Shown here piece after piece: positions 1-6,956 of a DNA stretch of 64,000 nucleotides. Under the pieces are notes generated by a model. The model was not told where the DNA came from. It did no database searches and saw only the letters and a list, made by a program, of their open reading frames with translations. A program made the position numbers and the translations under genes. Origin of the DNA: Ruoffia tabacinasalis. GTDB taxonomy: Bacteria > Bacillota > Bacilli > Lactobacillales > Aerococcaceae. The stretch covers positions 1 to 64,000 of the forward strand of contig NZ_VBSP01000006.1 of assembly GCF_005864045.1 (NCBI RefSeq), given 5' to 3'. How positions within the stretch are numbered: the stretch's first letter is position 1; every line of letters begins with the position of its first letter.

Positions 1-104
1 TTACACCGCACCCCCTTGTGCATTTCCTCCATGATGTCATCTTGAAGTTGAACATGTTTATCTTTAATATTTAGTAAGTCTGCGATATAATTCATATGAG
101 CCAA
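1..104 (-). mobile_element. 5' end of a probable ISL3-family transposase, cut by the window edge
   Basis: The minus strand carries an open frame from a TTG start at 104 that runs off the window at position 1. A Shine-Dalgarno AGGAG lies 7 nt before the TTG, whereas the in-frame ATG at 95 would be 16 nt away, so TTG is preferred. The 34 visible residues include NYIADLLNIKDKHVQL and EEMHKGVRC, which I recognise as the usual N-terminus of ISL3-type transposases, the part just before their zinc-finger cysteines. Only this edge is visible, so intactness is unknown. The IS end should lie between the TTG and the exporter terminator near 175; I could not define the terminal repeat. A diverged host gene is the alternative. 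Confidence 0.55.
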
Positions 105-174
105 GTGAATTCTCCTTTTAGTAATGTATGGTAACTTTATTATATAGGAATTCACTGGCTTTTTGTGTACATAC

Positions 175-211
175 AAAAAAAGGTGTCAGTGAGATTTCTC
201 TCACCAACACC
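175..211 (-). terminator. Intrinsic terminator of the ABC exporter operon
   Basis: An inverted repeat at 182-211 (GGTGT..AGTGAGA / TCTCAC..ACACC) is followed on the minus strand by seven T. It lies 48 nt after the stop of the exporter gene at 259 and separates it from the IS-like end. The stem resembles those of the terminators at 11536-11569 and 25963-25998. Confidence 0.85.
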
Positions 212-258
212 AAAAATTCAAGAACCCCAATTTGAAGGCAGCTAGATGTCTTATTTTT

Positions 259-2046
259 TTAGTTTTTAGTTTGCAGACGATACATTTGATAGTATGTCCC
301 TTTTTTCTCAATCAATTCATCGTGATTTCCTTGTTCGATAATGTTTCCTTTATCAAGAACGATAATCTGATTGGCATCTCTAATCGTACTTAAACGGTGA
401 GCAATCGCAATGGTTGTTCGGTTCTGACGCATCTTAGCCAAACTTGCTTGAATATACTCTTCTGTTTCCGTATCAATATTAGCCGTAGCTTCATCAAGAA
501 TTAAAATCTTCGGATCACGCGCCATTGTTCTGGCGAATGAGATTAATTGTTTTTCACCACTTGAATAACTAGCTCCTCGTTCAATAACTCGGTGCTCATA
601 GCCATCTGAATGTTTTTCAATAAATAAATCAGCATTTACAAAGTGTGCCGCTTCACGAATCGTTCGATCTGATATTGAATGGTCTAACAAACGGATATTT
701 CGATTCACATCCCCATAGAATAAGAAAGAATCTTGAAGAACTAGCCCGATATCTTTTCTTAATTCTTCATAAGAAAACTCACGAATACTATGTCCGTCTA
801 TTAAAACATCTCCTGATTGAAACTCATAAAATCGCATTAAGACATTAATAATCGAACTCTTACCACTTCCGGTATGCCCAACAATCGCAACCGTTTCTCC
901 TGGATTAACAGTGAAACTAATGTTGTTTAATACATTTTGATTTCCATCATAAGAGAATGTTAAATTTTTAAATTCGATTTTTGCATCTTTGATTTCAGCG
1001 TCCTCGTGAACAATTTGCTCAGGCACATATTCCTCATGATCCAGTACTCGTAAAATACGTGAACTTGATACTACCCCATCTTGAAGTAAACTTAAACTAT
1101 CCATCATCATTCCCATTGGTCTAAAGAATTGTGAACTATATTGAACAAATGCATAAATCACACCTACTTCTAATATACCATTTAAGTATTGTCTACCTAA
1201 GAAGTAGATTACTAAAGCTAAGGATAATCCTTCTAGTAAACTAATAACACTCATTAATAGGAGTGCATTCATTTTTACCATTTCATAGCGCGCACCAAAA
1301 TGTTTTTCATTTTGGTCATCAAATTCATTAATAATTCGTTTCTCTTGACGGAAATGTTGAATAACATTCATTCCAAGAATAGACTCGTTAATTTTAGTAT
1401 TTAATCGACTTAAATTCTCACGCATTGAGCGATATACTTGTGAACTGTAACTTTGATAATACCAAATAATTCCAATCATAATTGGGACAAAGATTAAGAA
1501 TAACATTGCCATACTTGGATTCATTAAATACATCCCGATGAAGACTGAGATAACTGTTACAATCCCTTCAAACAAAGCATAAAATGTATTCCAAAAGTTT
1601 TTCAATGTTTCAGTATCATTTGTTACGCGAGAAACTATCGATCCACCGGGAGTTTGGTCAAAGTATCGCATTCCTAACGTATTAATTTTAGTAAATATTG
1701 TATCTCGGACGTTTTCAACTGTCTTTTCAGCAGCCATATTGAATAAATACGTCGATAAATAATTCGATACACCTTGTAATAGAAGTAAGAAACCATAAGT
1801 TAAAGCAAAAGTGGTCGCTATTTGTACAGTAACGTCTAGATGTGTCAAATGATCATCAATAAATGTTTGAATTACTCTTGGCATAATAACAGAAACAGCT
1901 ACTGTGACTGATGTAAATAAGATAGCAACTAAGAACGTCTTCCAATATGGTTTTGCGAAAGCAAAAATTCGTTTCGTTACGGTAAATTGCTCTCTCATGG
2001 ACATTTTTCTTGCCCAAGCTGATTCATGTTGAACTTTACTTGCCAT
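259..2046 (-). CDS. ABC multidrug exporter half-transporter, LmrD/BmrD-type subunit
   Basis: This is a 595-residue half-transporter with six membrane segments in about residues 30-320 and a C-terminal nucleotide-binding domain. Walker A (GHTGSGKSS) is near residue 392, the Q-loop has LQDSF, Walker B ends in a canonical LDEA with catalytic glutamate near 518, and the H-loop histidine is near 549. The signature motif is degenerate: SSGEK near 495 instead of LSGGQ. It starts 2 nt after the stop of the 587-residue partner gene. Degenerate motifs complementary to those of the partner are the hallmark of heterodimeric exporters such as LmrCD and BmrCD. The likely role is drug or lipid efflux from the cytoplasmic membrane; the substrate cannot be told from sequence. 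Confidence 0.88.
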   Translation of the reverse strand: MASKVQHESAWARKMSMREQFTVTKRIFAFAKPYWKTFLVAILFTSVTVAVSVIMPRVIQTFIDDHLTHLDVTVQIATTFALTYGFLLLLQGVSNYLSTYLFNMAAEKTVENVRDTIFTKINTLGMRYFDQTPGGSIVSRVTNDTETLKNFWNTFYALFEGIVTVISVFIGMYLMNPSMAMLFLIFVPIMIGIIWYYQSYSSQVYRSMRENLSRLNTKINESILGMNVIQHFRQEKRIINEFDDQNEKHFGARYEMVKMNALLLMSVISLLEGLSLALVIYFLGRQYLNGILEVGVIYAFVQYSSQFFRPMGMMMDSLSLLQDGVVSSSRILRVLDHEEYVPEQIVHEDAEIKDAKIEFKNLTFSYDGNQNVLNNISFTVNPGETVAIVGHTGSGKSSIINVLMRFYEFQSGDVLIDGHSIREFSYEELRKDIGLVLQDSFLFYGDVNRNIRLLDHSISDRTIREAAHFVNADLFIEKHSDGYEHRVIERGASYSSGEKQLISFARTMARDPKILILDEATANIDTETEEYIQASLAKMRQNRTTIAIAHRLSTIRDANQIIVLDKGNIIEQGNHDELIEKKGTYYQMYRLQTKN

Positions 2047-2048
2047 TA

Positions 2049-3812
2049 TTACACCTCTTCCATTTCAGAACTTAATTCTAATTGTTGGTGTTCATACATT
2101 TCTTGGTACCAACCATTATTGTTAATTAATTCCTCGTGTGTTCCACGCTCAACAATTTGACCTTCATCCAGCACAACAATCTCATCCGCATGCATCACAC
2201 TACTTAGACGATGGGCAGAAATTATTGTTGATTTGTCTTCACGTGTTTCTTTAATTGAATTTAGAATGGCTTCTTCAGTTTTAGCGTCTACGGCAGAAAG
2301 TGAATCATCCAATATCAATAACTCTGGATTAATTAACATCGCTCTCGCCATAGAAATACGTTGTTTTTGTCCTCCAGATAAAGCCACTCCACGTTCACCT
2401 ACTAATGTATCATAGCCTTCACTAAAGCCTAATATGTCCTCATGAACACTTGTCACTTTAGCAATTTCTTCAACTTCTTCATTAGTAGTATCCATATTCG
2501 CAAAACGGATATTATCACGAACAGTCGTTGAGAATAAGAAATTATCTTGAGGAACGTAACCGATATTCGCTAATAAACTATCTAATTGATAATCTTTAAT
2601 CGAAATTCCATTGAAGGTAATATCTCCTTTAAATTGGTCATAATCACGTAACAATAACTTAAATAATGACGTCTTACCAGATCCAGTACGACCAACGATT
2701 CCAAGTGTATTCCCTTGTTTAATATGAATATCAATATCACGTAAGGAAGCCTCGTCATCATCATCTGGATAAGCAAATTCATCTATTTCAATATGAATAT
2801 CACCTGAGATAGATTGACTCAATGCATCCGGTTCTTCAATAATCGTACTTTTTTCATTTAAAATTTCTAAAATACGGTCATAACTTGCTGAACCACGTTC
2901 TAAAATATTAAACAAACGTCCGATCGCAATCATCGGCCACTGTAAACGAGTCACATAACTGATGAAAGCAACTAATAAACCAATAGTAATTTCTCCTTGT
3001 GAAACTAGAAAACCACCAAAGAATACACCTAAAATCGTAGCTGCACCCATAATTAGTTGACTTGCAGGTCTAAACGCAGCATCAAATAAATAAACTTTTT
3101 GATTCCGATCAACTACGTTTGTCGTCATTTTCTTAAAGTCTTCAATATCTAACTCTTCTTCACCAAACGTTTTAATTACTTTCATACCAGTAACACTCTC
3201 TTGAACTTTATCGTTCATCGAAGAAAAAGCTGCTTGAGATTTTCGTGAGTGATAGTGAAGCTTACGACCGACAAAACGAATTAAAATCGTTAACAAAGGT
3301 ATAGGGATAATCGACACTAGTGTTAATCGCCAGTCTACAAAGAAAAACATCATGAATAATGTCAATAATCCTTGAGATAAAGAGTCAACTAAGGTTAAAA
3401 TTCCTCCCCCAGCAACCATACGTATCGAGTTCAAGTCATTTGTCGTTCTCGCCATCAAATCTCCAGTACGATATTTTTGAAAGAATATCGAATCCATTTG
3501 GGTAAAATGAGTGAACAATCTTGCTCTAAGTATCTTTTCCAGTTTTGCTGATGTTCCAAAAATCTTCGTACGCCATACGTAACGCATCGCATATTGAACT
3601 ATAGCAATAACAACCAGAATGACACTCCACATAACCAATTGACTTCCTGTAATTGTACCTGCAGTCATATTATCTATGATGATACCAATAATCATTGGCA
3701 CAAGCGCAGTCATCACACTCAATAGAATTAACATTGATATTCCAAAAATATACGCTTTTCTTTCTTGTTTAAAAAACCAACCCAGTTTTCCAAACATATC
3801 CATACAATTCAC
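2049..3812 (-). CDS. ABC multidrug exporter half-transporter, LmrC/BmrC-type subunit
   Basis: This is the 587-residue first gene of the exporter operon, with six membrane helices in about residues 20-300 and an ATPase domain after about 340. Walker A is GRTGSGKTS near 374 and the signature is canonical (LSGGQ, near 478). Walker B reads LILDDS near 501: the catalytic glutamate is replaced by aspartate. Combined with the degenerate signature of the partner, the dimer should have one active and one impaired ATP site, as known for LmrCD and BmrCD. The ATG at 3812 follows GGATGGGGTGAATTGT, a weak Shine-Dalgarno. Expression probably depends on the leader at 3834-4014, which ends in a terminator about 25 nt upstream. 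Confidence 0.88.
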   Translation of the reverse strand: MNCMDMFGKLGWFFKQERKAYIFGISMLILLSVMTALVPMIIGIIIDNMTAGTITGSQLVMWSVILVVIAIVQYAMRYVWRTKIFGTSAKLEKILRARLFTHFTQMDSIFFQKYRTGDLMARTTNDLNSIRMVAGGGILTLVDSLSQGLLTLFMMFFFVDWRLTLVSIIPIPLLTILIRFVGRKLHYHSRKSQAAFSSMNDKVQESVTGMKVIKTFGEEELDIEDFKKMTTNVVDRNQKVYLFDAAFRPASQLIMGAATILGVFFGGFLVSQGEITIGLLVAFISYVTRLQWPMIAIGRLFNILERGSASYDRILEILNEKSTIIEEPDALSQSISGDIHIEIDEFAYPDDDDEASLRDIDIHIKQGNTLGIVGRTGSGKTSLFKLLLRDYDQFKGDITFNGISIKDYQLDSLLANIGYVPQDNFLFSTTVRDNIRFANMDTTNEEVEEIAKVTSVHEDILGFSEGYDTLVGERGVALSGGQKQRISMARAMLINPELLILDDSLSAVDAKTEEAILNSIKETREDKSTIISAHRLSSVMHADEIVVLDEGQIVERGTHEELINNNGWYQEMYEHQQLELSSEMEEV

Positions 3813-3833
3813 CCCATCCTAAAATTTAAAAAA

Positions 3834-4014
3834 GAGAGACATGTCATACCCTTTGCCTCTCAAAATAAAGCTATCAATTTCATCTCAAAAACTTAACTTT
3901 TAAATAAAAAACCTTGATACAACCGCTATTAGTAGGATAAAACATACCATAGCCTATTTACTGAAGCAAATCTTTTGCTTCTTATCTATTGAGAACAGCC
4001 CTAGTATTATAACA
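3834..4014 (-). promoter_or_regulatory. Promoter and predicted transcription-attenuator leader of the ABC exporter operon
   Basis: Minus-strand reading: an extended -10 box (TGTTATAAT, 4006-4014) predicts a start near 3999. The leader begins with a hairpin, GAAGCAAA-AGA-TTTGCTTC (3963-3981). It ends with an intrinsic terminator, GAGAGGCA / TGTCTCTC (3834-3861), followed by six T, about 25 nt before the exporter ATG. TTTGCTTC of the first hairpin (3963-3970) can instead pair over 8 bp, with one G-U, to GAGGCAAA (3852-3859), which holds the terminator's 5' arm. That gives mutually exclusive structures. A 21-codon ORF (3880-3945) lies between. B. subtilis bmrCD is controlled by leader-peptide attenuation, so a similar logic is plausible here; it is an inference from base pairing. 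Confidence 0.6.
3880..3945 (-). CDS. Possible 21-residue leader peptide upstream of the ABC exporter
   Basis: An ATG-initiated ORF of 21 codons, starting MFYPTNSG and ending in TGA, lies inside the exporter leader and stops about 20 nt before the terminator stem. A weak AGG sits 7 nt before the ATG. Translation or ribosome stalling here could alter leader folding. There is no direct evidence of coding beyond position and openness, and an overlapping 16-codon ORF starting at 3950 competes with it. Confidence 0.25.
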   Translation of the reverse strand: MFYPTNSGCIKVFYLKVKFLR

Positions 4015-4168
4015 CTTTTAAAATTGTCATGCATATTTAATTAGAATTGGTTATAAAAAGTAATTAATTGATATCAGATGTTACATATTTATTTCATAGG
4101 AAATTGACAAAATTCAAAAAAATAGAATGGAGAAAGAGATAGTGTTGATAACTCTACGGGGTCCAATG

Positions 4169-4929
4169 TGGAAACCTTCATTCTTAGGAATGGAGGTTTT
4201 TTATTAACCAATTTAAAATATTGGATGAACAAATCATAATTGTCCATAATAGGAATTGAAGAATTACTGATTATAAAAGAGCAAAACAATTCTTACTGAC
4301 TACCAACTATTTAAATATAATTAATGGTTAAAGTAAATTATTTATGGACAATGAGACTCATATTTATAAAAACAAGGCTACTTGCGATGAAATAACACAT
4401 CTTCACAGATCTGATACAGTAATAAAGCATGCTCTGATGAAATCATTAGATCATGCAGAAGATCATATTAAATATATAACTGAGCATCGTTTTGCAGGTA
4501 ATTATCCTAATATAAAAATACGCCTATGTAAAAATAAGTAGTTATAAAAAAATAGATATTCAAAACTAGATTGGTTAATTTCAAATCTTTGTAATTTAAT
4601 AAAAACGAAAACCAGATATAAAAAAGATAATGCTATAAAACATTATGTAAAAAATTATAATGAAGTCCCAATATGGATTATCTTAAACTTTATTGATTTC
4701 GGACAAATTAACACATTATTTTATTGCTTGCCTATATCCTTGTTAAATCAAATAGCAAAGAATTGCCTATCATTTGTTCATGAAAATCGAATTCAATAAA
4801 TGTTATCTTCACTGCAGAAATGATGTATATAACGTTTTTAGCATATTGCAATGTTTTGTTAGTCGAAATGAATATGCTTTTTTACACAATTCTTTTCTAA
4901 AACAAATTAAGTCTTTGGATAAAAACTAA
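4169..4929 (+). pseudogene. Degenerate Abi family (AbiD/AbiF-like, Abi_2) abortive-infection gene
   Basis: The plus strand holds remnants of an Abi_2 protein. One frame from 4212 reads KILDEQI, then RAKQFLL..NYLNIING, DEITHLHRSDTVIKHALMK, HIKYITEHRFAGNYPN and VPIWIILNFIDFG, with in-frame stops at 4257, 4329, 4539, 4545 and 4797. It continues in the next frame with YNVFSILQCFVSRNEY to a stop at 4927-4929. A further fragment, WKPSFL, starts near 4169 in another frame. The stretch that in intact members carries the RNICAH-type HEPN motif is missing, so a deletion accompanies the frameshift. Abi proteins are phage-defence toxins; this copy is dead. The family call rests on motif recognition by eye. 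Confidence 0.7.
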
Positions 4930-5052
4930 ATTCTATTTCTATTAATGTCATTCTAATAAGATGGGATTTCCAGAGAATTGGCATGAAAACAACAAAAAAT
5001 TTATCCATTAATACTCTTTAGTATTCTGAATTTATAATTTTTTCCTTAAATA
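4930..5052. other. AT-rich stretch with no recognised feature
   Basis: Between the Abi remnant and the terminator of yneF nothing is recognisable: no ORF with a ribosome site and no clear repeat. It may be the tail of the same decayed island. Confidence 0.4.
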
Positions 5053-5089
5053 AAAGGGTTGATGACATATAAATGCCATCAACCCTTTT
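5052..5089 (-). terminator. Intrinsic terminator after yneF (works in both directions)
   Basis: The repeat AAAGGGTTGATG / CATCAACCCTTT has T-rich or A-rich flanks on both sides. It sits 24 nt beyond the yneF stop and also follows the Abi remnant. Confidence 0.8.
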
Positions 5090-5112
5090 TATACTTTTTT
5101 ACAAACGCTATA

Positions 5113-5325
5113 TTAACGCTGTTTCATTGAGTTCATAATTTGTTGAACTTTCTTTTTAGATGGTTTTTGACCCATTTGAGCCATCATTTGAGAAATCATT
5201 CTCTCGTCAATCGGTGGATTTTCCTTAAAGTAATCCATCATATACTTTCTTGATAGGAAGAAACCAGCGACAAAACCAATAATTAATGCAATAAATACGA
5301 TAACTAACCATATCCAAGTTGCCAT
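5113..5325 (-). CDS. yneF: YneF family (UPF0154) small membrane protein
   Basis: This 70-residue protein has one N-terminal membrane helix (about residues 4-25), the motif AGFFLSRKYMMDYFKENPPI, and a basic C-terminus, the typical size and layout of the UPF0154/YneF family. The function of the family is not known. In B. subtilis yneF also lies in the lexA-ynzC neighbourhood, so the context supports the call. The gene follows ynzC on the same strand with a gap of about 70 nt and ends at a terminator. Confidence 0.85.
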   Translation of the reverse strand: MATWIWLVIVFIALIIGFVAGFFLSRKYMMDYFKENPPIDERMISQMMAQMGQKPSKKKVQQIMNSMKQR

Positions 5326-5397
5326 TTAACTACACCTCTCTTCTAAACATCATGTAATACAATAATACTAAATAATCATAGTGTTGACTAGAGAAAA

Positions 5398-5646
5398 TTA
5401 TTTGTTGTTTCTATTATGTAAGCCGCGTTCTTTTTGTATCTCTTTAACTTTATTTGGAGTTAAGTCCTCCCCTTCAGGATCAACGACTTTAATTCCCTCA
5501 ATTTGAGCACCAATGCTATCTCTCATACTTTGAATATATTCTTTGTGCAGTTTTTTTCTTTCAATCGCTTCTTCTTCAGTGATTGTCCCTGCTTTGTTCT
5601 TTTTAGACAGTTCGTTGATGCGTTTGATCTTATCTTTACTTAACAT
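5398..5646 (-). CDS. ynzC: YnzC family (UPF0291, DUF896) small protein
   Basis: An 82-residue soluble, highly charged protein with the family signature KIKRINELSKKNKAG and EEEAIERKKLHKEYI, predicted as a helical hairpin. The family belongs to the SOS-linked yneA-yneB-ynzC operon in B. subtilis. Here it is transcribed divergently from lexA and shares a 90-nt intergenic region holding a LexA box. No yneA-type division inhibitor is present between them. The ATG has a good AAAGGAG site 8 nt upstream. The molecular function is unknown. Confidence 0.87.
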   Translation of the reverse strand: MLSKDKIKRINELSKKNKAGTITEEEAIERKKLHKEYIQSMRDSIGAQIEGIKVVDPEGEDLTPNKVKEIQKERGLHNRNNK

Positions 5647-5664
5647 GTAATCACTCCTTTACTA

Positions 5665-5704
5665 CGAACATTTGTTTGCTAAGCGGTATTATAAATGCTA
5701 TACT
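5665..5704 (+). promoter_or_regulatory. LexA box and lexA promoter
   Basis: CGAACATTTGTTTG at 5665-5678 matches the Firmicute LexA operator CGAACRNRYGTTYG with one mismatch. It overlaps the -35 TTGCTA (5676-5681), which is 17 nt before the -10 TATACT (5699-5704). On the other strand a TATAAT (5689-5694) faces ynzC, so the box would lie just downstream of that start site. LexA autorepression and possible control of ynzC follow. Confidence 0.82.
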
Positions 5705-5734
5705 AAAAACAATAAAAACGAAAGAGTTGAAATT

Positions 5735-6352
5735 ATGAAATCAATATCAGTAAAACAATTAAATATACTTGATTGTATACATAAAGCAATTGACTCTAAT
5801 GGATACCCTCCGACTGTCAGAGAAATTGGAGCAGAAGTTGGTTTAGCTTCGACATCCACTGTTCATGGTCATCTTTCTCGATTAGAAGGCAAAGGTTACT
5901 TAGTCCGTGACGCAAGTAAAACACGTGCGTTAGAGCTTACACCAATTGCGCTCGAAGCATTGGGTGTTTCAAGAAAGGATATTCCCTTGCTTGGTCGCGT
6001 TGCTGCCGGTGCGCCTATCTTAGCGATTGAAGAGGCTGTTGATTACTATCCAATTCCACCTAATTTAGAACATTTTGATAGCAATGATTTATTCATGCTC
6101 CAAATTGACGGTGAAAGTATGATCAATGCCGGTATCTTCAATGGTGATTTAATTACAGTTCGTCGCCAACCTTCTGCTAATAATGGTGATATCGTTGTCG
6201 CTTTGACTGATGATGACGAAGCAACTTGTAAGACTTTTTACAAACAGTCTGATCACTATATTTTACGTCCCGAAAATGACGCTATGGATGACATTATTTT
6301 AAACTCAGTCCAAATATTAGGTAAAGTTATTAGCTTATACCGTGAATTTTAG
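5735..6352 (+). CDS. lexA: LexA, SOS repressor and self-cleaving serine peptidase
   Basis: A 205-residue repressor. The N-terminal winged helix (about residues 1-65) includes [14 protein letters not shown] and [11 protein letters not shown]. The cleavage site is the Ala-Gly in RVAAGAPI. The peptidase domain has the catalytic serine in GESMINAG and a lysine in the ATCKTFYK strand. The open frame extends to 5672, but the predicted promoter -10 ends at 5704 and homologues begin with [10 protein letters not shown]-like sequence, so the ATG at 5735 is chosen. It represses SOS genes until RecA filaments trigger autocleavage. A LexA box in its own promoter indicates autoregulation. Confidence 0.93.
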   Translation: MKSISVKQLNILDCIHKAIDSNGYPPTVREIGAEVGLASTSTVHGHLSRLEGKGYLVRDASKTRALELTPIALEALGVSRKDIPLLGRVAAGAPILAIEEAVDYYPIPPNLEHFDSNDLFMLQIDGESMINAGIFNGDLITVRRQPSANNGDIVVALTDDDEATCKTFYKQSDHYILRPENDAMDDIILNSVQILGKVISLYREF

Positions 6353-6376
6353 ATTTAAAATATATTAATTAAAACG

Positions 6377-6412
6377 AAATCCGAACACTATAGTAGAGTT
6401 CGGATTTTTTTG
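6377..6412. terminator. Intrinsic terminator shared by lexA and the apt operon
   Basis: AAATCCGAAC / GTTCGGATTT with a T7 tract on the plus strand, and A-rich flanks that give a T tract on the minus strand. It sits between two convergent genes. Confidence 0.85.
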
Positions 6413-6435
6413 AATTTTAAAATAAAGAGTAGATA

Positions 6436-6948
6436 TTAGTATTGCATTAAAGCTTTATAGTTATAACCTTCAATTTTTTCTCTACCGTTTAATTCTTTCA
6501 ATTCAATTAAGAATGCAATTCCTACAACTTCTCCACCTAGTTTTTCAACTAAGTCGATTGTAGCTTTAACCGTACCACCTGTTGCTAATAAATCATCGAT
6601 AATGACAACTTTTTGACCAGGTGTAATTGCATCTTTATGCATCGTTAATACGTCAGTACCATATTCAAGTTCGTATTCTACTTCAATGATTTCACGAGGT
6701 AATTTCCCTTTTTTACGAACTGGCGCAAAGCCAATTTCCATTGCGTAAGCAACAGGACATCCCACGATAAACCCACGCGCTTCAGGTCCAACAGCAACTT
6801 CAGCCCCTACTTCTCTTGCATAGTCCACAATTTCTTGTGTTGCTTGCGCAAAAGCAGGTCCATTTGCCATTAATGGTGTAATATCGCGAAACGTTACACC
6901 TTCCTTTGGATAATCTTCGATTGAAGCAATATAATCGTTTAAGTTCAT
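6436..6948 (-). CDS. apt: Adenine phosphoribosyltransferase
   Basis: A 170-residue purine-salvage enzyme converting adenine and PRPP to AMP. The PRPP-binding loop [13 protein letters not shown] lies at about residues 116-128, and the N-terminal FRDITPLM and VGPEARGF blocks are typical of Apt. Length matches the family. It is the last gene of a minus-strand operon, 8 nt after recJ; recJ-apt adjacency is common in Firmicutes, often followed by rel. Confidence 0.95.
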   Translation of the reverse strand: MNLNDYIASIEDYPKEGVTFRDITPLMANGPAFAQATQEIVDYAREVGAEVAVGPEARGFIVGCPVAYAMEIGFAPVRKKGKLPREIIEVEYELEYGTDVLTMHKDAITPGQKVVIIDDLLATGGTVKATIDLVEKLGGEVVGIAFLIELKELNGREKIEGYNYKALMQY

Positions 6949-6956
6949 TTAGTTAT

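Noticed and set aside
3880-3945. 21-codon leader ORF as a firmly established gene
   Set aside because: Listed only as possible: its ribosome site is weak and a second short ORF overlaps it.
4089-4289. 66-codon ORF on the minus strand
   Set aside because: Lies antisense to the Abi remnant, lacks a ribosome site, and shows no recognisable sequence.
4344-4541. 65-codon ORF on the plus strand as a separate gene
   Set aside because: It has no ribosome site and its residues are the middle of the decayed Abi_2 sequence that continues on both sides beyond stop codons.
5672-5734. Longer N-terminus for LexA
   Set aside because: The region contains the LexA operator and promoter, and the added residues do not fit LexA homologues.
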